63,605 nucleotides of DNA. Source: an uncultured Lachnospiraceae bacterium. Its GTDB lineage: Bacteria; Bacillota; Clostridia; Lachnospirales; Lachnospiraceae. Location: the NCBI GenBank assembly GCA_944380065.1, contig CALWGM010000009.1:1-63605 (forward strand). The letters run 5' to 3'. Below, piece by piece: positions 18,651 to 26,808 of this stretch. The notes under the pieces were generated by a model. It saw only the letters and a list, made by a program, of their open reading frames with translations. It made no database searches and was not told the origin of the DNA. The position numbers were made by a program, and so were the translations under genes. Numbering within the stretch: the stretch's first letter is position 1; the number at the start of each line of letters is the position of its first letter.

Positions 18651-19073
18651 ATGTATGTAATCAGGACAGAACAGAGCTTTGACTCCGCGCACTTTTTAGC
18701 GGGATATGACGGAAAATGCAGCAACCTGCACGGCCACCGCTGGCGTATTGTGGCGGAGGTCTGCGCCGACAGGCTGCAGGAGGAGGGACAGCTGCGGGGG
18801 ATGGTTACCGATTTCGGCGATATCAAGGAGGACTTAAAAGCGCTGGCGGACGCCTATGACCATGCGTTTATTTATGAACAGGGTTCCCTGAAGGGATCCA
18901 CCGTGCAGGCGCTGTCGGAGGAACAGTTTCATCTGATCGAGGTTCCCTTCCGGCCCACAGCGGAGAATTTTGCCCGGTATTTTTACCATTTGCTGCGGGA
19001 AAAGGGATATCGGATGCGGTCGGTGGAGGTTTACGAAACGCCGAATAACTGCGCGGTTTATCAGGAGGATTGA
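18651..19073 (+). CDS. queD: 6-carboxytetrahydropterin synthase
   Basis: Converts dihydroneopterin triphosphate to 6-carboxytetrahydropterin in queuosine precursor synthesis. The 140-residue protein has zinc ligands H14 (SAHFL) and H27/H29 (LHGH), C23 just before them, DAYDHA, and the VYETPNNCA C-terminal stretch. The frame is open far upstream, but ATG 18651 after AGAGGA gives the standard MYVIRTEQSFDSAHFL start. First gene of queD-queE-folE-queC-queF. Confidence 0.95.
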   Translation: MYVIRTEQSFDSAHFLAGYDGKCSNLHGHRWRIVAEVCADRLQEEGQLRGMVTDFGDIKEDLKALADAYDHAFIYEQGSLKGSTVQALSEEQFHLIEVPFRPTAENFARYFYHLLREKGYRMRSVEVYETPNNCAVYQED

Positions 19074-19074
19074 A

Positions 19075-19743
19075 ATGTCAAACTATAATGTTGTGGAAAT
19101 ATTCAGCAGTATCAACGGGGAAGGCCCCCGCTCCGGCCAGCTGGCGCTGTTTATCCGCATGCAGGGCTGCAACCTGGACTGTGGATACTGCGATACCAGA
19201 TGGGCGAATGAGGAGGATTGCCGGTCTCACTGGACGTCTACGGAGGAAATCCTGGATTTCGTCCGGCAGATGCAGATCAAAAATGTGACAATTACCGGCG
19301 GGGAGCCGCTGCTGCAGGAAAACATCATGGAGCTTTTGGAAGCCCTGGCGGCCATGGAGGGCATCCGGGTGGAGATCGAGACAAACGGCAGCATTGACCT
19401 GAAGCCCTTTGCCGGGATGACAAACGCGCCGTCTTTTAATATGGATTATAAGCTCCCGGGCAGCGGGATGGAAGCGCACATGCTTCCGGAAAATTTCACC
19501 TGCCTGACGTCAAAAGATACGGTGAAGTTTGTGGTGAAGGATCATCAGGACCTGATGCGGGCGCTGGAGCTGATCCGCGCGTATGGCCTGACCGAAACAT
19601 GCCATGTGTTTCTGAGTCCGGTTTACGGTGAGATCGAGCCGGAGGAGATCGTGAATTTCATGAAGAGCAACAACATGAACGATGTGACGCTGCAGCTGCA
19701 GATCCACAAGGTGATCTGGGACAGCGAGATGCGCGGCGTATAG
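19075..19743 (+). CDS. queE: 7-carboxy-7-deazaguanine synthase
   Basis: Radical SAM enzyme that contracts 6-carboxytetrahydropterin to 7-carboxy-7-deazaguanine. The 222-residue protein starts MSNYNVVEIFSSINGEG. It has the CX3CX2C cluster motif at C32, C36 and C39 (GCNLDCGYCDTRW), the TGGEPLLQ motif and a short C-terminal half typical of the compact QueE type. It starts one base after the queD stop. Confidence 0.95.
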   Translation: MSNYNVVEIFSSINGEGPRSGQLALFIRMQGCNLDCGYCDTRWANEEDCRSHWTSTEEILDFVRQMQIKNVTITGGEPLLQENIMELLEALAAMEGIRVEIETNGSIDLKPFAGMTNAPSFNMDYKLPGSGMEAHMLPENFTCLTSKDTVKFVVKDHQDLMRALELIRAYGLTETCHVFLSPVYGEIEPEEIVNFMKSNNMNDVTLQLQIHKVIWDSEMRGV

Positions 19744-19767
19744 GAGCGCAAAGAAAGAGGAGAGAAA

Positions 19768-20355
19768 ATGGCAATTGACAGAGAGGCAGTAAAAATGCAT
19801 ATCCGCGGCCTTCTGGAGGCTTTGGGGGACGACCCGGACCGGGAGGGCTTAAGGGAAACCCCGGACCGGGTGGCCCGCATGTATGAGGAAGTCTTTGAGG
19901 GAATGAACTATAGCAACCATGAGATCGCGCAGATGTTTGACAAGACCTTCGAGGAGGATCTGACGTTCTCCCGGACCAACAGTGATTTCGTGATTGTAAA
20001 GAATATCAATATTTTCAGCTATTGCGAGCACCATATGGCCCTGATGTATGATATGAAGGTAACGGTTGCCTATGTGCCCCACGGAAAGGTGATCGGCCTA
20101 AGCAAGATCGCCCGGATCGCGGATATGGTATCCAAACGCCTACAGCTGCAGGAGCGTATCGGCACCGATATCGCGGAGATCATCCAGGATGTGGCGGGCA
20201 CCGAGGATGTGGCGGTGCTGATCGAGGGGTGCCACAGCTGTATGACGGCCAGGGGAATCAAAAAGACAGACGCCAGAACCTACACATCCACCCTGCGGGG
20301 GCGGTTCCAGACGGATATGATGCTGCAGGCGCGCCTGAACCTGGCGCTGCACTGA
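19768..20355 (+). CDS. folE: GTP cyclohydrolase I
   Basis: Makes 7,8-dihydroneopterin triphosphate from GTP, the entry step shared by folate and queuosine. The 195-residue protein has [12 protein letters not shown], zinc and catalytic residues C86, H88, H89 (YCEHH) and C155-H156-x-C158 ([10 protein letters not shown]). Placed inside the que operon, it most likely supplies the deazapurine pathway, though folate synthesis may draw on it too. Confidence 0.96.
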   Translation: MAIDREAVKMHIRGLLEALGDDPDREGLRETPDRVARMYEEVFEGMNYSNHEIAQMFDKTFEEDLTFSRTNSDFVIVKNINIFSYCEHHMALMYDMKVTVAYVPHGKVIGLSKIARIADMVSKRLQLQERIGTDIAEIIQDVAGTEDVAVLIEGCHSCMTARGIKKTDARTYTSTLRGRFQTDMMLQARLNLALH

Positions 20356-20374
20356 AAAACGGGAGGATCTGTAT

Positions 20375-21055
20375 ATGAGAGCATTGGTTTTGTCCAGCGG
20401 AGGCGTGGATTCCACCACCTGCCTGGGGCTGGCAGTAAAGAAATACGGCCGGGAAAATGTGACGGCGCTGTCTGTGTTTTACGGACAGAAACATGACAGA
20501 GAGATGGAGGCAGCCAGGAAAGTGGCCGCCTATTACGGCGTGGAGCATCTAAAACTGGATCTGGAAAAGATCTTCGCCTACAGCAACTGTTCGCTGCTGG
20601 CCCATTCGGATCAGGAGATTCCGGAGGAGGCTTACGCGGAGCAGCTGAAGAAAACAGGCGGGAAGCCGGTTTCCACCTATGTGCCCTTCCGCAACGGACT
20701 GTTTTTGTCCTGTGCGGCCAGCATTGCCCTGTCCCGGGACTGCGGCGTGATCTATTACGGCGCCCACAGCGACGACGCGGCCGGGAACGCCTATCCGGAT
20801 TGTTCCGACGCATTTAACCGGGCCATGGGCGAGGCCATCTGGCTGGGCAGCGGGAACCAGCTGAAGATCGAGGCGCCTTTTGTCGCGTGGACAAAGGCGG
20901 ATGTGGTGAAAAAAGGACTGGAACTGGGAGTTCCCTACGAACTGACCTGGAGCTGCTACGAGGGCGGAGAAAAGCCCTGCGGAAAATGCGCCACCTGTAT
21001 GGACCGGGCAAAGGCGTTTGCGGCCAACGGCGTGGAGGATCCGGCGCTGGCGTAA
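20375..21055 (+). CDS. queC: 7-cyano-7-deazaguanine synthase
   Basis: ATP-dependent enzyme turning 7-carboxy-7-deazaguanine into preQ0. The 226-residue protein has the PP-loop SGGVDSTT at residues 8-15, the conserved VPFRNGLFLS, YYGAHSDDAAGNAYPDC, and zinc motif CGKCATCMDR near the C terminus. It follows folE by 19 bases. Confidence 0.96.
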   Translation: MRALVLSSGGVDSTTCLGLAVKKYGRENVTALSVFYGQKHDREMEAARKVAAYYGVEHLKLDLEKIFAYSNCSLLAHSDQEIPEEAYAEQLKKTGGKPVSTYVPFRNGLFLSCAASIALSRDCGVIYYGAHSDDAAGNAYPDCSDAFNRAMGEAIWLGSGNQLKIEAPFVAWTKADVVKKGLELGVPYELTWSCYEGGEKPCGKCATCMDRAKAFAANGVEDPALA

Positions 21056-21147
21056 AGAAAAACGAGGAATCGACTGCTCAGGGCCGCCATCAGATATGAG
21101 CTGTCTGATGTGTCAGGGCATGGGCAGGAATACAAGGAGAATCACAG

Positions 21148-21648
21148 ATGTCATCAGGAAGAAAAAAGGAAGAAATGCAGGATGTGACCCTGCTGGGAAA
21201 TCAGAAAACAAAGTATCCCATGGATTACGCGCCGGAACTGTTAGAGGTGTTTGAGAATAAGCATCCGGACCGGGATTATTTTGTGAAGTTTAACTGTCCG
21301 GAATTTACATCGCTGTGCCCGATCACCGGGCAGCCGGATTTTGCCACCATCACCATTTCCTATGTGCCGGATCACAGGATGGTGGAGAGCAAGTCGCTGA
21401 AGCTGTATCTGTTCAGCTTCCGCAACCATGGGGATTTCCATGAGGACTGTGTCAACATTATCATGGAGGATCTGATCCGGCTGATGGATCCCCGCTATAT
21501 CGAGGTGTGGGGCAAGTTCACGCCCAGAGGCGGGATTTCTATTGATCCTTACTGCAACTATGGCAAACCGGGGACAAAATGGGAAGAGGTGGCCTGGAAC
21601 CGTCTGGCCAACCATGACCTGTATCCGGAAAAGATCGACAACCGCTGA
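21148..21648 (+). CDS. queF: NADPH-dependent 7-cyano-7-deazaguanine reductase
   Basis: Reduces the preQ0 nitrile to preQ1. The 166-residue unimodular (YkvM-type) enzyme has catalytic C57 in [14 protein letters not shown] and the QueF signature [26 protein letters not shown] precedes the ATG. Presence of queF means the cell makes preQ1 itself; tgt and queA are not in this window. Confidence 0.95.
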   Translation: MSSGRKKEEMQDVTLLGNQKTKYPMDYAPELLEVFENKHPDRDYFVKFNCPEFTSLCPITGQPDFATITISYVPDHRMVESKSLKLYLFSFRNHGDFHEDCVNIIMEDLIRLMDPRYIEVWGKFTPRGGISIDPYCNYGKPGTKWEEVAWNRLANHDLYPEKIDNR

Positions 21649-21685
21649 GCGCAGCCGGCTGCAAAAGCATGTGGAGGAGGAAAGA

Positions 21686-22231
21686 ATGGAACGGATGAAA
21701 CGGATTGACCGCGTTCTGAAGCATCAGGGGGCGATCGTGGATTTTTATGATGATGTGATGGAGTCGCCTGCCGGGGATATCGCCCACTGGGACTATATCG
21801 CCCACCGCAAAGGGGCGGCGGCAGTGCTGCCGGTTCTGGATGACGGGCGGATCCTGATGGTGCGCCAGTATCGGAACGCTCTGGAGCGGGAGACCATAGA
21901 GATCCCGGCGGGAGCCAGGGATGATGTGAACGAGCCGCGGAGCGTCTGCGCCGCCAGGGAACTGGAAGAAGAGACCGGATACCGCGCCGGGAAAATGGAA
22001 CTTCTGATCACGGTGGCGACCACGGTGGCGTTCTGCAACGAAGTGATCGAGATCTATCTGGCCACAGAATTAGAGAAGGTGGGCGGACAGCATCTGGATG
22101 AGGACGAGTTTGTGGAGATGGGGGCCTATACCATCGAGGAGCTGAAGGATCTGGTGTTCGCCCAGAAGATCCAGGACTCCAAGACCGTGGCGGCCATCAT
22201 GGCCTATTACGGGAAGCTGCACGGAGCCTGA
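21686..22231 (+). CDS. NUDIX hydrolase, ADP-ribose pyrophosphatase type
   Basis: 181-residue protein starting after GGAGGAGG. The Nudix box reads GARDDVNEPRSVCAARELEEETGY, which has one more residue than the canonical G-x5-E first spacing but keeps E-x7-RE-x2-EE-x-G. The upstream VLPVLDDGRILMVRQYRNAL and PAG before the box match ADP-ribose/nucleoside-diphosphate-sugar pyrophosphatases. The frame is open upstream into queF but without a better start. It ends convergently with the minus-strand gene downstream. Confidence 0.9.
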   Translation: MERMKRIDRVLKHQGAIVDFYDDVMESPAGDIAHWDYIAHRKGAAAVLPVLDDGRILMVRQYRNALERETIEIPAGARDDVNEPRSVCAARELEEETGYRAGKMELLITVATTVAFCNEVIEIYLATELEKVGGQHLDEDEFVEMGAYTIEELKDLVFAQKIQDSKTVAAIMAYYGKLHGA

Positions 22232-22283
22232 TGGCAGGAGCCGGCAGGGCTGCCGAATGAGCCGGGAGCGGCTGCGGGGCTGC

Positions 22284-22856
22284 CTACAGAATATGGCGGA
22301 ACAGCCCGTACGCTTTTTCCAGCAGCCAGGGATTGACGGCGTATTCACAGAGGACGCCGGACAGCCAGATCCCGGTCAGGATCAGGATCTTTATCAGATA
22401 AGCGCGGCAGCGCCGGAGCTTATTGTGGATCAGCAGCAGGTATGCCAGGGCGTAAAAGATGATCTGGGGCAGCAGGATCGCAGCTGTGAGCGGCAGGCTG
22501 GCCAGGCCAAACTGCCGGATCAGTGTGGTGGCGAAAAAGCCGAAGATTCCGCCCAGCCAGCCGGAGTATGCAGGCAGCAGCAGGCTGCTTTTGGGGAAAT
22601 ATCCCAGGAACGCCGGAAGCAGCCAGGGCAGCAGCCGGTATTTCAGGAAAAACAGGGCGAACATGCGCCAGGAGAATTCCCCGGGATCCAGCAACATCAG
22701 GCTGTTTTCCGTCTGGTATCCCAGCCAGAAGACCGCGTCAGGGCAGCGCAGGTTTGCAAACAGAATACTGAAGAAAAACAGGCCTGAAAACAGGATCAGG
22801 TGGAGGTTTCCCCTGCTGTTTGACGGCCTTTTTCTCTGAACGAAAGCTGATTTCAT
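22284..22856 (-). CDS. SpoIIM-like membrane protein
   Basis: 190-residue polytopic protein, the only convincing minus-strand gene here. It starts MKSAFVQRKRPSNSRGN after GGGAGGAAGACAAG; an earlier in-frame ATG at 22973 lacks a ribosome site and would overlap the ackA promoter region. Membrane segments: LHLILFSGLFFFSILFANL, a glycine-rich GWLGGIFGFFATTL, LPQIIFYALAYLLLI, and a last span with GIWLSGVLCEYAVNPWLLE. The LPQ...-G-x-x-CEYAVNPW pattern resembles SpoIIM, which acts in forespore engulfment. Similarity is judged by eye from pattern and topology. Confidence 0.6.
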   Translation of the reverse strand: MKSAFVQRKRPSNSRGNLHLILFSGLFFFSILFANLRCPDAVFWLGYQTENSLMLLDPGEFSWRMFALFFLKYRLLPWLLPAFLGYFPKSSLLLPAYSGWLGGIFGFFATTLIRQFGLASLPLTAAILLPQIIFYALAYLLLIHNKLRRCRAYLIKILILTGIWLSGVLCEYAVNPWLLEKAYGLFRHIL

Positions 22857-22973
22857 CTTGTCTTCCTCCCGGTACCAGTATATTCTCACAATCCCAAAAT
22901 CATACCCTGTCAAAAAAATAACAATATGCACAAAAAAATAGACAATAAAATGGGAAAAAATGGACAAAATCAC

Positions 22974-23001
22974 TTGCTTATCTCTAAAAAACGTCTATAA
23001 T
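22974..23001 (+). promoter_or_regulatory. Promoter of ackA
   Basis: TTGCTT, 16-base spacer, TATAAT, in an AT-rich divergent region between the SpoIIM-like gene and ackA. Confidence 0.75.
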
Positions 23002-23053
23002 AAAAAGGTAGGCAATATGCCTTTTGAGATGAAATGGAAGGGAGAATATTACA

Positions 23054-24244
23054 ATGAATGTATTAGTTATCAACTGCGGAAGCTCATCACTGAAATATCA
23101 GCTGATTAATTCCGACACAGAAGCCGTTCTGGCAAAAGGTCTCTGCGAGAGAATCGGCATTGACGGCAGGCTGACCTATCAGAAAGCAGGACTGGACAAG
23201 GAGATCACAGAGGCTCCGATGCCCACACACAAAGAGGCGATCCAGCTGGTGCTCCACGCACTGGTAAATGACAAGACCGGCGCGATCAAAGATCTGAGCG
23301 AGGTAAACGCAGTTGGTCACCGTATCGTACATGGCGGCGAGAAGTTCGCTTCTTCCGCAGTGATCACAGACGACATGCTGGCAGCGGTCGAGGAATGCAA
23401 CGACCTGGCGCCGCTTCACAACCCGGCGAACCTGATCGGTATCAACGCCTGCAGGGAGCTGATGCCCGGCGTACCGATGGTTGGCGTATTTGACACCGCG
23501 TTCCATCAGACCATGCCGGAGAAGGCTTATCTGTACGGTCTTCCCTACGAGTACTACGAGAAATACAAAGTAAGAAGATACGGCTTCCACGGCACCAGCC
23601 ACAGCTTTGTTTCCAAACATATGGCGAAGTTCCTGGGCATGGATCTGGACAACTCCAAACTGATCGTTGCCCATCTTGGAAACGGCGCTTCCATTTCTGC
23701 AGTAAAGAACGGCAAATGTGTAGATACCTCCATGGGTCTGACTCCCCTGGAAGGTCTGGTAATGGGAACACGTTCCGGCGATATCGACCCGGCCATCATG
23801 GAGTTCATTGCCAAGAAAGAGAATCTGGACATTGCAGGCGTGATGAACGTCCTCAACAAAAAGTCCGGCGTACAGGGTATCTCCAAACTGTCCAGCGATT
23901 TCCGTGACCTGGAAGAGGGCATGGAGCAGGGCAACGAGCTTTGCGCAGCCGCCATGGAAGTATTCTGCTACCGCGTAGCAAAATACATCGGCGCCTATGT
24001 GGCGGCATTAAATGGCGTGGACGCTATCGCATTTACAGCCGGTATCGGTGAGAACGCGCCGATCGTCCGCACCAAGGTGTGCGAATACCTGGGATATCTG
24101 GGAATCGCCCTGGATGAGGAGCAGAATAACAAGCGCGGCGAGGATCTTGTGATCTCCACACCGGATTCAAAGGTTAAGGTCTGCATCATCCCCACCAATG
24201 AAGAGCTGGCGATCGCAAGGGAGACAGTAGCGCTGGTAGGCTGA
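23054..24244 (+). CDS. ackA: Acetate kinase
   Basis: Makes ATP and acetate from acetyl phosphate, the energy-yielding end of acetate fermentation. The 396-residue protein has the MNVLVINCGSSSLKYQLI phosphate-binding N terminus, the ASKHA signatures GFHGTSH and LGNGASI, and the C-terminal FTAGIGEN. Codon use is strongly biased toward preferred codons, as expected for a highly expressed gene. Monocistronic, with its own promoter; no pta is seen next to it. Confidence 0.97.
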   Translation: MNVLVINCGSSSLKYQLINSDTEAVLAKGLCERIGIDGRLTYQKAGLDKEITEAPMPTHKEAIQLVLHALVNDKTGAIKDLSEVNAVGHRIVHGGEKFASSAVITDDMLAAVEECNDLAPLHNPANLIGINACRELMPGVPMVGVFDTAFHQTMPEKAYLYGLPYEYYEKYKVRRYGFHGTSHSFVSKHMAKFLGMDLDNSKLIVAHLGNGASISAVKNGKCVDTSMGLTPLEGLVMGTRSGDIDPAIMEFIAKKENLDIAGVMNVLNKKSGVQGISKLSSDFRDLEEGMEQGNELCAAAMEVFCYRVAKYIGAYVAALNGVDAIAFTAGIGENAPIVRTKVCEYLGYLGIALDEEQNNKRGEDLVISTPDSKVKVCIIPTNEELAIARETVALVG

Positions 24245-24268
24245 CGAAATAACTTTTCAAAAAACTGG

Positions 24269-24297
24269 TTGACAAACACCTGTCAGATGGGTATAAT
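24269..24297 (+). promoter_or_regulatory. Consensus promoter of rpmF
   Basis: TTGACA, 17-base spacer, TATAAT: a full consensus sigma-A promoter, suited to a ribosomal protein gene. Confidence 0.92.
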
Positions 24298-24356
24298 AAT
24301 CGAAGTGTGATTATAAAACAAGTCATATATGATAGATATATGGGAGGTGTAACGAG

Positions 24357-24536
24357 ATGTCAATTTGCCCGAAGAATAAATCTTCCAAGGGAAGAAGAGA
24401 TAGAAGAAGAGCAAACTGGAAAATGTCTGCTCCGACTTTGGTAAAATGCAGCAAGTGCGGTGAGCTGATGGTTCCCCACAGAGTTTGCAAGAACTGCGGC
24501 AGCTACAATAAGAAAGAGATTATCGCGGTTGATTAA
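24357..24536 (+). CDS. rpmF: 50S ribosomal protein L32
   Basis: 59-residue protein: MSICPKNKSSKGRRDRRRAN, then a zinc ribbon with two CxxC pairs (CSKC and CKNC) around the HRVC turn. Zinc-binding (C+) form of L32. The ATG follows GGGAGGTG. The gene usually lies between a DUF177 gene and plsX; here DUF177 is absent upstream and nagB-nagA lie downstream. Confidence 0.96.
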   Translation: MSICPKNKSSKGRRDRRRANWKMSAPTLVKCSKCGELMVPHRVCKNCGSYNKKEIIAVD

Positions 24537-24549
24537 TTTCAGAGACAGG

Positions 24550-24586
24550 AGGCTTTCGGAGAGATCCGGAAGCCTCTTTTCTGTTC
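24550..24586 (+). terminator. Intrinsic terminator of rpmF
   Basis: 11-bp stem AGGCTTTCGGA/TCCGGAAGCCT with one T-G pair and loop GAGA, followed by CTTTTCTGTT. Confidence 0.88.
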
Positions 24587-24609
24587 TGTTGTGGGAAATG
24601 GAATAATGC

Positions 24610-24638
24610 TTGCCCTTCCCGGGATATTACCATATAAT
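24610..24638 (+). promoter_or_regulatory. Promoter of nagBA
   Basis: TTGCCC, 17-base spacer, TATAAT. No clear NagR/NagC-type operator is seen nearby. Confidence 0.7.
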
Positions 24639-24706
24639 TGAATGCAGCGGAGGCACCGCTTTCCGGTGCTTACAAGACAGGATGGAAAATATGGAGGTAC
24701 AAAAAC

Positions 24707-25444
24707 ATGAAAATCGTAAAGGCAAAAGATTACAATGACATGAGCCGCAAGGCGGCCAACATCATCTCCGCGCAGGTGATCATGAAACCGCACTGCGTGC
24801 TGGGACTGGCGACAGGCTCCACTCCCATCGGGGCCTACAAACAGTTGGTGGAATGGTATAACAAGGGGGACATTGATTTTTCAGAGGTTTCCACGGTGAA
24901 CTTAGACGAGTATAAGGGACTGACCCGGGACAACCCGCAGAGCTACTATTATTTCATGAATGAGAATCTGTTCGACCACATTAATATAAAGAAGGAAAAT
25001 ACCTATCTCCCGGATGGGACGGAGGAAGACAGCGCGAAGGCATGCGCGGATTACAACGCAGTGATCCATTCCATGGGCGGCGTCGACCTGCAGCTTTTAG
25101 GACTGGGACATAACGGTCACATTGGATTTAACGAGCCGGGGATTGCCTTTGAAAAGGAGACACACTGTGTGAACCTGACCGAGCAGACCATCAAGGCAAA
25201 CATGCGGTTCTTCCTCTCTGAAAAGGATGTGCCGCGCCAGGCCTATACCATGGGGATCAAGACCATCATGAGCGCGAAAAAGATTTTAGTGGTTGTTTCC
25301 GGCGAGGACAAGGCGGAAGCGGTGAAAAAGTCCTTCTTCGGCCCGATCACCCCGGCTGTCCCGGGATCGATCCTGCAGCTGCACAACGATGTGGTGGTAG
25401 TGGCTGACGAGGCGGCACTGTCCCTGTGCGAAGGACTGTACTGA
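24707..25444 (+). CDS. nagB: Glucosamine-6-phosphate deaminase
   Basis: Converts glucosamine 6-phosphate to fructose 6-phosphate and ammonia in the cytoplasm. The 245-residue protein has LGLATGSTPIGAY (phosphate site), VNLDEYKGL (catalytic Asp) and LGLGHNGHIGFNEPG. GGAGGT precedes the ATG; an earlier in-frame start would lie at the promoter. nagA follows after a 94-base gap, forming a typical amino sugar catabolic pair. Confidence 0.96.
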   Translation: MKIVKAKDYNDMSRKAANIISAQVIMKPHCVLGLATGSTPIGAYKQLVEWYNKGDIDFSEVSTVNLDEYKGLTRDNPQSYYYFMNENLFDHINIKKENTYLPDGTEEDSAKACADYNAVIHSMGGVDLQLLGLGHNGHIGFNEPGIAFEKETHCVNLTEQTIKANMRFFLSEKDVPRQAYTMGIKTIMSAKKILVVVSGEDKAEAVKKSFFGPITPAVPGSILQLHNDVVVVADEAALSLCEGLY

Positions 25445-25538
25445 TGTTACTGTGAACGGAATGGACAGTAACGCACTGATTTTTCGGGACGCAGAGAACG
25501 GCGTTTTTGTCTGAGGATGATTAGAGGGGATAGAAGAT

Positions 25539-26702
25539 ATGATATTACGAAATGGAACTGTGTTTTGCCGTGACCAGGCGTTCTGTCAGGCCGATCTGAA
25601 GATCGGGACAGCCATCGAGCAGATCGCTGTCCGCCCGGAGGAACGGATCGTGTCCGACGGTTCGGAACTGGATCTGACCGGGAAATATGTGATCCCCGGT
25701 CTGGTGGATATCCATACCCACGGCGTCCGCAATCGCGACGCCAGCGACGGGGATCTGGAGGGCATGGAGATCATGTCCCGGTTTTACGCCTCCCGTGGAA
25801 TCACTTCCTGGTGCCCGACGACGATGACACTGTCGGAGGAAGAACTGACTGCGGCGATGAAGACCATCCGGCAGTTTGCCGGCGCCCAGGATCAGATGGA
25901 AGGGCTGCACGCCTCCTGTGTCGGCATCCATTTGGAAGGCCCCTTTGTGAGCCTGGAGAAAAAAGGCGCCCAGGCAGCGGAGCATGTAAAAAAGCCGGAT
26001 CTGGAACTGTTCCTGCGGCTGCAGGAGGCTTCCGGCGGACTGGTGCGCATGATTACGGTGGCGCCGGAGGAGGACAGGGATTTTGTTTTTATCCGGGAGG
26101 CGTCAAAAAGCTGCACCGTTTCCCTGGGGCATTCATCGGCGGACTATGAGATGGCTGCCGGGGCGTTTGCGGCCGGAGCCAGCCATGTGACCCATATGTA
26201 CAATGCCATGAACGGTCTGCATCACCGGAAACCGGGGATCATCGGGGCTGCTTTCGACGCAGGCGCATCGGTGGAACTGATCTGCGACGGCCTGCATCTG
26301 CAGCCGTCGGTGATCCGGCTGACAGAGGCCATGTTCCGCGGCCGGATTACGCTGATCTCTGATTCCATGCGCTGCGCGGGAATGCCGGACGGCGAATACA
26401 GCCTGGGCGGCCAGCCCGTATTTGTCAGAGAGGGGAAAGCTACTTTAAGAGACGGCACGCTGGCAGGATCCTCCATCACTCTGATGGACGCACTCCGGAA
26501 TGTTGTCCGTTTCGGGATCCCCCTGGAGCGGGCGGTACGTTATGCCACCTCCCTGCCGGCTTCTGTGATCGGGGCAGGTCACTGCATCGGAACCATCAGC
26601 GAGGGATACCGGGCGGATCTGCTGGTACTGGATCAGGATCTGAACCTGGAAACCGTCATCACCGGCGGCAGGGTCTGGGACGCCGGGGCGCAGGAGTTCT
26701 GA
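25539..26702 (+). CDS. nagA: N-acetylglucosamine-6-phosphate deacetylase
   Basis: Removes acetate from GlcNAc 6-phosphate ahead of NagB. The 387-residue amidohydrolase-fold protein has metal ligands H59 and H61 (VDIHTHG), HLEGPFVS, SLGHSSADY, THMYNAMNGLHHR, and the catalytic Asp in LISDSMRCAG. It can recycle wall and host mucin sugars. Confidence 0.96.
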   Translation: MILRNGTVFCRDQAFCQADLKIGTAIEQIAVRPEERIVSDGSELDLTGKYVIPGLVDIHTHGVRNRDASDGDLEGMEIMSRFYASRGITSWCPTTMTLSEEELTAAMKTIRQFAGAQDQMEGLHASCVGIHLEGPFVSLEKKGAQAAEHVKKPDLELFLRLQEASGGLVRMITVAPEEDRDFVFIREASKSCTVSLGHSSADYEMAAGAFAAGASHVTHMYNAMNGLHHRKPGIIGAAFDAGASVELICDGLHLQPSVIRLTEAMFRGRITLISDSMRCAGMPDGEYSLGGQPVFVREGKATLRDGTLAGSSITLMDALRNVVRFGIPLERAVRYATSLPASVIGAGHCIGTISEGYRADLLVLDQDLNLETVITGGRVWDAGAQEF

Positions 26703-26712
26703 CAATTTCTGG

Positions 26713-26741
26713 TTGATTTATGGAATCTATTGTAGTATATT
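26713..26741 (+). promoter_or_regulatory. Promoter of plsX
   Basis: TTGATT, 17-base spacer, TATATT, in the 106-base gap after nagA. I see no clear FapR-type palindrome. Confidence 0.6.
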
Positions 26742-26808
26742 TGTTACAGTCTCAGGCACCTGTTGTCCGGGACGTCAGATGAAAATGAGCAGAGACGGAG
26801 GATAGATT

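Noticed and set aside
21018-21254. Small plus-strand frame with a CxxC motif between queC and queF
   Set aside because: It overlaps both neighbouring genes, lacks a ribosome site and reads as low-complexity Arg/Lys sequence.
22257-22839. Plus-strand frames across the SpoIIM-like gene
   Set aside because: Gln/Pro/Arg-rich products with no family features; the minus strand shows a coherent multi-span membrane protein with a good ribosome site.
22905-22920. TTGACA on the minus strand upstream of the SpoIIM-like gene
   Set aside because: No -10 box at 16-18 bases; the nearest TATACT is about 25 bases away and TATGAT only 3.
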